Positions 55,365 to 64,000 of a DNA stretch of 64,000 nucleotides are shown here, in pieces. The DNA is taken from positions 29,934,322-29,998,321 of the forward strand of contig NC_061771.1 of the NCBI RefSeq assembly GCF_022458985.1, written 5' to 3'. This stretch comes from Mugil cephalus. Lineage: Eukaryota; Chordata; Actinopteri; Mugiliformes; Mugilidae. A program made the position numbers and the translations under genes. The stretch's first letter is position 1. Each line of letters starts with the position of its first letter. Below the pieces are notes generated by a model. The model was not told where the DNA came from, searched no databases, and saw nothing but the letters and a program-made list of their open reading frames with translations.

Positions 55365-55852
55365 TCAGTTTCATCAGCTTATTTGTGCATTTACATTCTT
55401 ACAAATCTTGTACTGATTTGTAATTGATGACTAAAAATCAAAATGCCACTTGGTTGTTTTTTAAATAACCAACGCCACAGCCGATTCGATTATTGAGGTC
55501 CAGAGATACCTGGCTACCAGAGAAAGCAATATTCCCTGTACATTAAAAAAAAAAAAAAATCATAGATATTTTAAGCTTAGATTTAAGATATAAAATAATA
55601 TAGTACACGAAATATAATACAGTAACTTAAATAATGTTATTGTATAATATACAACTGAATAACTGATTCAATGACCGAGTATATTATACTCGGTCATTGA
55701 ATCAGTAAACCAGTTGAGTCTCTGTAATGATGATTAAAATCCAGCAGGTGTCAGTATTGAGCAACACAGTGACACAGCACCGATACAGTATCAAACACAG
55801 TTTGAGTAACGTGCCGCAACGCTTCACGAGGCCTCATCTACCCATCACTATA
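55365..55852 (+). mobile_element. hAT-type terminal module, copy with intact outer end
   Basis: Continues past GCAACGCTTCACGAGGC to the terminus CTCATCTACCCATCACTA at 55852, which the other three modules lack. It also holds a local inverted repeat, ACTGATTCAATGACCGAGTATA followed by its complement (about 55660-55705). Confidence 0.65.
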
Positions 55853-56655
55853 CCTGTAACGGTGAAATCATCTCAGGGACATTTTATATTCCGGTAGGCT
55901 GCTGAAAGGTTTTCAACTTTATATTTCGCTCCATGACACATATGTTCTGAAACCGCAAGTTTCTTTTTTAATTTAGATTTATTTCAGATTAAGCTTTTAT
56001 CTAGAAAATACCAGACCATGTTTGAGGCTAAGCCAAAGGAGAACAGTTTGTGTCTGATCTGGAAAAAGGTGCAAATTAACTTCAGAGGATGGACTAAAAC
56101 AAAGTGTAAAGCCTGTGTGGGATTCTACAACAAATATCTGTTTTCCTGCTGCTTTCTCACTTTCTGCTCTTTATCCTGCGTTTAAATAGACAGGACGTCT
56201 GCAGAGTTCCTGCTGTTCAGGATCAGCCTCCTTCTACATGTAAGTATTTAAATGCATGAGAAAGAGATATAACAGGACACGCATGACTTCTACACTTTAT
56301 TTCTATTTAAATTGATGAGTGCAGCTTGAACACACAGAGCTGAAACAACTACAGTAACTACAACACATGAGGTTCAGTAAGTGCCGTACATCCGTTAAAG
56401 CATCTTAGTGGAATCCATGAAAACGCTGCACGAATGAATGAATGAATGAATGAATGAATGAATGAAAACTTCATTTCAAAAATGTAATGCCAAAAAAAAC
56501 ACAACAAAGAAAATAAAACTTGAACATTTTTTACTGAACATGTTTGAAAATGAGCAGGAAGAAATGTTGAGCTAATTTGATCCTATACCTTCTCCATTTA
56601 ACATTTACTTCCTGCGTTTCCTGTGCTCACAAATGAGTCAAACGAGTTGTGTGTG
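55853..56655. other. No gene recognised; AATG microsatellite inside
   Basis: 3' side of the SLC1-like exons, probably including their 3' UTR. Contains (AATG)n at 56432-56465, eight units. Confidence 0.5.
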
Positions 56656-57402
56656 TTACAAATAGTCGTCATCACTGTCCCGGTGTGAGGGGACCTCTTC
56701 AGGGGTGTGGAGGGTGTCCTCATTGGAGCCCAGGCTACTGATGTCCACATGGATCTGTCTGGGGGAGCAGACATCAGGTACAATGTGGTCATTAGGTATT
56801 AGGATTCATTTAGATTAATTTAACTTTATTAGTGCACTCTGCTCATATACACTCGGTATCATGTGGTTGTTAACAGACCCAAGTCATGAGAGTTTCAGGT
56901 GGACGCTCAGAGATGCTCCTGATAAATGTCCACCACCCCACCAGTCTTTTAAAACTTAACAAGCTACTTGTACTTAAGTCTTCAAGAAAACTCTGACAAG
57001 TCCAGTTGTCCTTGTTTTAGCTTTGTTTTAAATGTTCACCGAGCTTCACAGGAACAGGTGGAGTCTTCAGTCCAGTTACAATGAACTTAACATCTACCAA
57101 GGTTTACAACACAAAGACACAGCGTTAACAACCTCCATCAACTACATCTATACTGCTGAAGGGACACACACACAACACACAGATCACAACATGGGTCAGT
57201 CTTTCTCTGTAGGAAATGCAGAGATGATTAAATTAGAGGAACCCAGAATGTCCACAGTGACCCTCCAGGGTTAAAAAGAGTCATGTAGAAAACTGACCCT
57301 GTCACTCCCTGTGGGTTCATCAGTTCTTCACGCGACAGCTGATACACGAGAGCCAGGCCCATGCAGTCTCCCAGGACGATGACCACAGTATTGCAGCGGT
57401 CA
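56656..57402 (-). CDS. SLC1-family (glutamate/neutral amino acid transporter) terminal exons
   Basis: Two minus-strand exons in matching phase: 57402-57298 (105 nt) and 56758-56656 (103 nt, with stop). The first reads D-R-C-N-T-V-V-I-V-L-G-D-C-M-G then L-S-R-E-E-L, matching the last transmembrane helix of SLC1 carriers (pattern D-R-x-x-T-x-V-N-V-L-G-D). The final Asp, which contributes to substrate or cation binding in that family, is present. The position that is Arg in glutamate carriers is Asn, and the conserved Asn before V-L-G-D is Ile. The last exon encodes an acidic tail ending D-D-D-Y-L. Upstream exons are not found in the window. Transport in the plasma membrane is inferred from the family only. 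Confidence 0.6.
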
Positions 57403-58759
57403 CTTAAAGGCCACAAAACACACGAGGATCATAGACACAGACATTACACAATGTTCCTCAGTTAGAAAATCTCATCTGAATCATGTCAGCTGACGTTGGC
57501 ATCATCAGATGCTCCACACTCAATCTAAACTGCATGAATGTGTCTGAGACTAAGACTCAGTCTAACACATTTTATTTTGTGTGTGTTCACACATAAATAG
57601 ACATTTAGTCGTCACTGAAGTCATTTCTTAAAGGCGCCCTGCTGAGTTTCATAGATTTAAAAAAGAACAGAAGCTATATTTACATTCAGTGTTTCTCACA
57701 CAGGCTTAATAAAAGATGGACGTAGCCACCGACTCTGAACTGGAGCCAATGTGTAAGTAGCAAAGTATAAAACCACTGAGGGTCATTGGGTTAGAATCCC
57801 ATTCACAAACCTTCAACAAACTTCTCACGTCAAACACTGAGTCAGCGTTTTCCCTGCAGTCCTTATGATGCCATTAGTTACATTCACTTCCTTTTCACAG
57901 TTGTTACATAATGAAGGAGATGTTGAGCCTCAAAGACAAGAACGTTTGAGGGAGAGTCTGGTTTCCCTGACATGTGAGGTCCCATGTGACTGACAAGCCG
58001 CTGGGTGGAGGCATCAGCGCTAACCACCGAGCCACAAGATCACCACACTGAGATGGATGAACTGGTTCCTCAGAGGGTTTCGGGAGCCTGTCAGAAACCT
58101 GTGAAGGAAACTTTGGTGAGACCTCAGTCAAACATTTCACACACTCAGTCATATAATCATCGGTCCACATCAGAGCCACTTTGTGTGGGGTCAAAGGTGG
58201 ACTTGCTCCTGTGGACATAGGCCGACCCATTAATACCTCATGAGTCCTTAGTCCTGTTGTGGTATTTGAAGTACTACTACCCTCATGCCAGGAGGAATAT
58301 AAGATGAGAATGTGGGTGGGAGGTCAACCACTGGCTACCACCATCTGTGGCGGCCGTCGGTCTGTCCAGCTGACCTTGTAGACCCTGTTTTGTCTGTGGA
58401 AGGAACACAAACAAGACTAGGTCAAAGAGACCTGTTTAACATGATATAATAATGAAGTTTTTCCTTCACATTATAGCAGTAAATTAGAACCAGTGGAGAA
58501 AGGCCGTCCTAGCTGCACCAGAGCACTATGTGCTATAGCGTTAAAAGGGACAGCTCACATCACAGGAGGGCAGGACATCACAGTACACACAAACCACGTG
58601 GTGACAAGCTACATTTCCAGCCAAAAGTTCACCCCAAGCCAACAAAGGACCAGTAAAACGCAGGAAACATTGCTCCAATCAAATCAAATCACACTTTATT
58701 TATATAACACTTTTCATGCAAAGAAGAAAACGCAACAAGAACCAGTGGTTATTTGAGTC
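57403..58759. other. No gene recognised
   Basis: Would contain introns or upstream exons of the SLC1-like gene, but no conserved SLC1 motif was found. A minus frame at 58230-57904 has no recognised domain. AATCACACTTTATTTATATA at 58687-58706 is a common fish repeat tail. Confidence 0.4.
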
Positions 58760-59177
58760 ACTGTTGCCTTTCTATCATCTCCAACCAGTCTGCCCATTCT
58801 CCTCTGACCTCTCACATCAACAAGGCATTTTCATCCACACAACAGCCGCTCACTGGACATTGTCTCTTTTTCGGACCATTCTCTGTAAACCCTAGAGATG
58901 GTTGTGTGTGAAAATCCCAGTAGATCAGTTTCTGAAACACTCAGACCAGCCCGTCTGGCACCAACAACCAGACCACGTTCAAAGTCACTTAGATCCTCTT
59001 TCTTCCTCATTCTGATGCTCAGTTTGAACTTCAACAAGTTGTCATGATTAACCTCTACATGCCAAAATGCAGTGAATTGCAGCCACGTGATTGGCTGATT
59101 ATCTATTTGTGTTAACAAGCAATCGAAAGCAGCAAGTGAGTGTGTAGTCATGCAGTGTTTCAACAAGTGGCAACAGC
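58760..59177 (-). mobile_element. Tc1-related repeat with N-terminal HTH
   Basis: Minus frame gives R-K-K-E-D-L-S-D-F-E-R-G-L-V-V-G-A-R-R-A-G-L-S-V-S-E-T, then G-F-S-H-T-T-I-S-R-V-Y-R-E-W, a paired-type helix-turn-helix as at the N-terminus of Tc1 transposases. The catalytic part is missing. It abuts the next Tc1 element at 59180. Confidence 0.75.
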
Positions 59178-59179
59178 TA

Positions 59180-60924
59180 CATCTCAAAAAATTACAATAT
59201 CGTGAAAAAGTTCAGTATTTTGTCAGTCACTTCAGAAAGTGAAACTCATATATTATCTAGATTCATTACACATGAGTGAAATATTTCAAGCCTTCATGTC
59301 TTGTAATCTTCATGATCATGGCTCACAGTGTCAGGGTTGTAGAGGGTGAGGTAGGACCCAAATGCAGGACAGTTGAGGAGGAGGCACTGAATCCGGGATA
59401 AAGAGGTTTTTAATGAAAACAAACAGGAACAAAAAGCGCTGCGTGCGGCAGGTAATCCAACATGTAAAAATCAAAGAAAGAATCATGGACGTGGTGCGGA
59501 GACAACATCAGAAAGTAACATCAACCATGAGACGAGGAACAAAGGGAAAGTAGGGCCATAAATACACAAGAGGGCTCAGGGGACGACAAGACACAGGTGA
59601 GACAGATCAGGGCAATGACACCAGGAGAAACCGATTAACAATCAAGGGACACACACGAGGAAACACAGACAGGAAATCTGAAACTTAACAAAATAAAACA
59701 GGAAACTCAAAACATGATACAGGACGTGATCATGACATACAGATAATGAGAACACAGTGTCTGAGAATTATATATATTACACAAGATTGATAAAAAAAAT
59801 ATATATATATTAAACACAGATGTCAGGCTTCTGAAAAGTATGTTCATTTTAATGCACTAGTTGGTTGGGCCTCCTTTTGCATGAATTCCTGCATCAGTGT
59901 GACGTGGCATGGAGGTGATCATCCTGTGGCTCTGCTGAGGTGTAATGGAAGCCCAGATTGCTTTGATAGCAGCCTTCAGGTCATCTGCCTTGTAGGGTCT
60001 GGTGTCTCTAACCTTCCTCTTGACAACAGCCCATAGATTCTCTGTGGGGTTCAGGTCAGGTGAGTTCACTGGCCAGTCAAGCACAGTAACACCATGGTCA
60101 CTGAACCAGCTGTTGGTACCTTTGGCAACGTGGGCAGGTTCCAAGGTCCTGCTGGAAAATGAAATCAGCATAAAAAGTAAAGCTTGTCAGCAGAAGGAAG
60201 TATGACGTGCTCTAAATGTTCCTGGTCGGTGGCTGCGTTGACTGTGGACTTCAGAAAACACAGTGGACCAACACCAGCAGATGACACGGTGCCACAAATC
60301 ATCACTGACTGTGGAAACTTCACACTGGACCTCAAGCAAAGGAGATTCTGTGCCTCTCCACTCTCCCACCAGACTCTGGGACCTTGATTTCCCAATGACA
60401 TGAACATTTTACTTTCATCTGAAAAGAGGACTTTGGACCACTGAGCAACAGTCCAGTTCTTTTTCTCCTCAGCCCAGGTAAGATGCTCTTGACGTATTCT
60501 CTAGTTCAGGAGTGGTTTGACTTGAGGAACGTGGCATTTGTGGCCCATAGGATTTGTCTACGTCATCTCCCCCTAATTCTTGAATGGATTTTGCTTGACA
60601 GTCCTCTCAAGGCTGTGGTTGTCCCTGTTGCTGGTCCACCTTTTCCTACGACACCTTTTCCTTCCACTTAACCTTCTATGAATATGCTTGGATACAGCTT
60701 GGATACAGCTCTACCAGCATCTTTAGCGATGACTGTTTGTGGCTTTATCTCCTTGTGGAGGGTGTCAGTGACCTCTGCCTTCTGGACATCTGTCCAGTCA
60801 TTAGTCTTCCCTGTGATTGTGTGGCCTACTGACCCAGACTGAGAGAAACATTTAAAGGCTCAGGAAACCTTTCCAGGTGTTTTGAATATTGCACTTTTGC
60901 ATGATATTCTAATTTTTTGAGACG
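59180..60924 (-). mobile_element. Tc1 transposon with TA target site, transposase broken
   Basis: Ends CATCTCAAAAAATTACAATA at 59180 and its near complement TCTAATTTTTTGAGACG ending at 60924, with TA on both sides (59178-59179 and 60925-60926). Minus frames include V-L-F-S-D-E-S-K (about 60430-60410, catalytic Asp) and W-P-V-N-S-P-D-L-N-P-T-E-N-L-W (about 60075-60030, catalytic Glu). Frameshifts separate them. A 409-bp foreign insertion lies at 59329-59737, outside the transposase. Confidence 0.88.
59329..59737. mobile_element. LTR-like or MITE insertion inside Tc1
   Basis: Begins TGTCAGGG and ends CATGACA, giving TG...CA borders. CACAG precedes and TACAG follows, a 4-base match within a possible 5-base duplication. 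That fits a solo LTR, but the TGTCA/TGACA ends also form a 5-bp inverted repeat, so a small DNA element is possible. No coding sequence. Confidence 0.55.
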
Positions 60925-61129
60925 TACCTGTGTGTGTTCTCCAGTGCAGGGCTGTTTAATGGAGGCCAGTACAGCCAGACAGTGACATATTTACAGAAGA
61001 CATCTCCTGTGATCACAACGACCAAAGTAGAGCTGATCTGTGATCTGTGACACAAACACAGTTGAACTGTGTCCTTGTTCTCTCATCACATTCATTTCTT
61101 CCCTCTCTGTTTGTGTTTGTGTCTGACAG

Positions 61130-61256
61130 GTTCTATGGAAACTTGTTTCTGGACCAGGACTCGTCTGCCCTCACAGATGCTGACATGTCCATTCAGCTGG
61201 CTCCTGATTGGCCGATGGGATACTTCTGTAAGGGCTGTGAACTGATGGGGTTAAAG
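61130..61256 (+). CDS. TPR-protein exon
   Basis: A 127-nt exon with TCTGACAG before and GTCAGC after. One base plus 42 codons: F-Y-G-N-L-F-L-D-Q-D, A-L-T-D-A-D-M-S-I-Q-L-A-P-D-W-P, G-Y-F-C-K-G-C-E-L-M-G-L-K. The A-x-x-D-A-x-x-x-I-x-L-x-P-x-W and G-Y-F-x-K-G spacing is that of adjoining tetratricopeptide repeats. The next expected exon (Y-S-E-A-E-K-A-L) is found only at 29546-29650 on the opposite strand. Parent gene not identified. Confidence 0.6.
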
Positions 61257-62280
61257 GTCAGCGAGTCATGTCAAATATGCATCCTGAGATGTATCATCAT
61301 GGATCTTCACTGAATTGATGTCATGTGTTTTGATTTCATGTGTGTTAACATGTTTAGCTCATTTAGCTTCTTTCCTCTAGACTGGTTGTCGTCCTCTCAG
61401 GTATTACACACCGTATTATATTGTCATCTTTGAAATTCATGAACGCCAGAGGAAGCCAGGTCAGAAATGTTAATACACTTAGTTTTGTATTTACTGTGTT
61501 GTAGACGTTTGATAGTCCTTCAAGCTGTGGACGGTGGATCCTTCAGGAATCATTTGGGAACTTTGAGCTGTGTGTCAATCAACTGTATCAGTCACTCCCA
61601 TTGGTCGTCAAAGATGAGATTAGTTCAACTTGGTAACGCCCACTTCTCTTCCTCAAAGTTTTCTTTCTCCTGTCGTCATCAAACCTCTGAGAATTTCATG
61701 GCCTCTGGTCAACACTTTGATGAAAGTCTGTTATTTTGAAGACAAACTTTGAACCTAGAAGAACTAATTTCAACAGCAACCACTTTCTGAGTTCATATAA
61801 GATGCAGCATTATAGGAGAAATGACTGGAACATAGAAACTAACACCCTTTACTCTGAATATATTTTTAGACTGACTGTTAGAAAGTATCTACCAGGAACT
61901 GCTGATGTTGCACAGCTTGACTGTATCAGCAAAACTTTAGAAAAAGAAAGATTTAAACAAATATGTCTCCGAAATTCACTTTTAATTTCACAGAGTGACA
62001 CTCAAGTCTATAATGATCAAGTCTATAAGTCACATCATAGGAGGTTTATTGATGAAAAACAGAAGTAAGAATCATGTCTTCATTTCAGCTTGAGAATTTA
62101 CAGTCATTACTATGCTGATGCATATTAATAATGGAAAGAGGAAGTAAGATATTGTTTAACAGAACGGTCTCTGACAGAAGAAGCTGTCTCTACACAGGAA
62201 ATATATTCTGCCACTAACTGACGTACTGTTGTACTTAAGTATGTGATCTGTCTGCTGTTTGACAGACGTGAGGAGCAGCG
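61257..62280. other. Unassigned, with two open frames
   Basis: Plus frames 61467-61739 (90 codons) and 61736-62068 (110 codons, from M-K-T-N-F-E-P-R-R). The second is long for AT-rich DNA but shows no known domain. It lies between the TPR exon and the CD22-like leader. Confidence 0.3.
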
Positions 62281-63722
62281 ATGGGTTTAACTGCAGCGAC
62301 GAGGGGATTCTTTGTCTTCCTTCTCTCTGTGTCAGGTACTGAGCAGGAATATTATACTTTTTACTCAACTACATTTATCTAACAGCTGTAGATTGATTCT
62401 TGTTACTTGCAAAACATATAAGCTCACAGATTAGTTTTCATGTAAAAATGACACATTTCTAGTGACTAGCTTCTTACACTTGACTTTGATTATTGTAGAA
62501 ATGTGTTGATTCTTAAACATTAACCCTCTATTTGTCCCAGAGTGGAGAAATAGTCAGTGATGCAGCAGCAGTTTAAAAGACAGCAGCTAAAGAGATGTAA
62601 TAAAAAACATTAAAGTGTCCAGTGTGTGTTTGTCATAGACGGTCCTCAGGAGTGCTCCGTGCACTCTGAAGTAATCTAAGTCTCCTTAGCAGGTAGAGTC
62701 TGCTCTGACCACCTCTTGTTTAGGCCACAGTTTTATAGTTCAGTGGTTCTTTCTCATTCTGTAAAGAGTCTACTTTACTATCTGTGATCTCTGTGTTCCT
62801 GTTAAGAGTTTTCTCACCACAGTTGTTGCACACGTCTCAGTGTTTCACATTTGTCATTAGTTTCCATTCACACCACTCCACCCATGCAGAGCAGAACTGT
62901 TGTGTTCATGTATCACATCCTTCTAGTTAAGTACATTTCCCCTTTGATGGTGATTTTTCAGTAAAGTGTTTATTTTTCTGACTTTAATCAATGAATCTAA
63001 ATCTAGTCTCTGATGTTCTCTGTGTTCCAGTGGTACTTGGTCAGACTGGTTATGGAGTGACTTACTCTTCTACTCAGATCTGTGCTGTAAAAGGATCAAC
63101 AGTGGAAATAAAAAGCTCCTTCACATACCCATATAAAGTTGGGCGCCGTTCTACAACTGTGGAGAAAACATTTTGGTTCACAGGGTCTGAACCTGATGAT
63201 CTGTCGACAGACTCAAAGTATTCTGGTCGTGTGACTCACAGTTGCAATGAGAACAAGTGCACTCTGAGAATCTCAGACTTGAGAGAGAGCGATTCAGCTG
63301 AGTACAAGTTCATATTCATAACAAACCAAGAAGGTGGACGTTTTACTGGTTCACCTGGAGTCACTCTGACTGTCTCAGGTAAGAATTTCTCCTCCACATA
63401 TGTCAAATGTGAAACATGTCATTACTGTTACTGAACGATTGATGAATGTGTTTATTTAATGGGTGACAACAGTTAAAATGATATTTCTCTGTTCCTTCAG
63501 TTCTCCATGTAGAGGCCAAGAAAATATCTCCAATATCGTATCCTAACTGGGCAGAGGTGAAGTGTCAGAGCAGGTGTCGTCTATCTGCTCGTTCCTACGT
63601 CTGGTACAAGAATGGAGTGAACATGAACAAAGACACTGATTCAATTCAACAAGACTTTTCTCCTGGAGACACCGTTCTCCTGTGCTTTCAGTGGACATGA
63701 GATTACCGCTCTCCTTCAGTCT
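62281..63722 (+). CDS. CD22-like receptor, leader and first two Ig exons, array 3
   Basis: 62281-62335 is the leader: M-G-L-T-A-A-T-R-G-F-F-V-F-L-L-S-V-S, hydrophobic. 63031-63378 (348 nt) is a V-type Ig: Q-T-G-Y-G-V-T-Y, Q-I-C-A-V-K-G, K-T-F-W-F, S-K-Y-S-G-R-V, K-C-T-L-R-I-S-D-L-R-E-S-D-S-A-E-Y. 63501-63722 is the second Ig: V-K-C-Q-S-R-C, Y-V-W-Y-K-N-G, D-F-S-P-G-D-T-V, S-P-S-V. Phases agree (each split after the first base). Strand B reads I-K-S-S-F-T-Y, lacking the usual Cys. In the last exon an extra T near 63675 and a missing G near 63702 enclose a stop. The gene continues past the window or is broken there. Family role: inhibitory B-cell-type receptor at the cell surface. Confidence 0.78.
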
Positions 63723-63849
63723 GTGAGTTTACTTTGCTTTGAAGTTTTGTCTAATGTGACTGAAGACACACAGAGCTGGTTAAAAGTTGATGTGCGACAA
63801 CTTAATTGTCTACATTTTTCAATTAAAAATGACTTAAATCATCAGTGGA

Positions 63850-64000
63850 AGTTTGTGTCCTGAAATTAGAAGAAGAGAAGATGCAGCAGAACAGGTCCAG
63901 ACCAGGACATTAGCGCCCCCATGTGTCATGGAGGGATGAGGTTCTGGTGCTGGAATGCAGAGTTGGTTCATCTCCAAACGTGACGATGCCCAAACATTTA
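63850..64000 (-). mobile_element. Tc1-like fragment, third copy
   Basis: Reverse complement of 16380-16530 and 36130-36290, including CCCCCATGTGTCATGGAGGG. It sits just after the second Ig exon, as in the other two arrays, and runs off the window. Confidence 0.65.

Noticed and set aside
58493..58756. 87-codon plus frame
   Set aside because: No domain, overlaps a common repeat tail, and no splice context.

Overview
This window looks like an intron-rich, transposon-dense chromosome of a percomorph-type teleost fish. The evidence is spliced vertebrate exons, finTRIM/TRIM16-like genes, CD22-like (Siglec-related) immunoglobulin receptor exons, an SLC1-type transporter tail, and typical fish repeats (CR1/L2-like LINEs, L1, Penelope-like elements, hAT and Tc1 elements, MITEs). 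Nothing bacterial is present. Almost no gene is complete; most coding pieces are single exons or frameshifted copies.

The dominant feature is segmental duplication. Positions 1-15342 are, block by block, an inverted copy of about 39770-51450. The shared order, read along the left arm, is LINE, hAT-end module, L1, CD22-like Ig/TM/tail exons, a hAT-transposase-like spliced gene, Tc1 remnant, GTTAGCAT minisatellite, finTRIM gene and its 5' flank. The finTRIM plus minisatellite half is present a third time, in direct orientation to the right arm, at about 22100-28200. The LINE/hAT-end/Penelope module is present again at 17400-19940. A second, smaller palindrome (51540-53406 against 53907-55140) is folded around a fourth finTRIM start. 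Both N runs (15343-15842 and 53407-53906) are exactly 500 bases, which suggests placeholder gaps, and both lie where copies meet, so the joins are uncertain.

Layout: 1-5050 retroelements; 5150-5850 Ig/TM relic; 6600-8520 hAT-like gene copy; 8540-10125 Tc1; 10210-11060 minisatellite; 11160-15342 finTRIM copy 1 (minus); 15843-17324 CD22-like exons (minus); 17400-19940 Penelope/hAT/LINE; 21283-21594 last exon of a SAMD3-like gene; 22100-26150 finTRIM copy 2; 26160-28195 minisatellite; 28200-29350 DNA transposons; 29546-29650 TPR exon; 30740-32432 LINE and hAT pieces; 33917-37045 second CD22-like locus with transmembrane and ITIM tail exons, interrupted by LINEs; 37700-39190 LINE debris; 39770-43920 finTRIM copy 3; 43930-44700 minisatellite; 45060-46934 hAT-like gene; 47556-48245 Ig/TM/tail exons; 48350-51440 L1, hAT end and LINE; 51540-55140 inner palindrome with finTRIM copy 4; 55365-55852 hAT end; 56656-57402 SLC1-like terminal exons; 58760-60924 Tc1 elements with a nested LTR-like insertion; 61130-61256 TPR exon; 62281-63722 start of a third CD22-like gene.

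Biologically, two kinds of immune gene, RING/B-box/B30.2 TRIM ligases and ITIM-bearing CD22-like receptors, have been multiplied together with their repeats. Most copies carry small frameshifts. These may be real pseudogenes or uncorrected base errors in a hard-to-assemble palindromic region, and the sequence alone cannot separate the two. All calls rest on reading the sequence and recalled family features; no database search was run.
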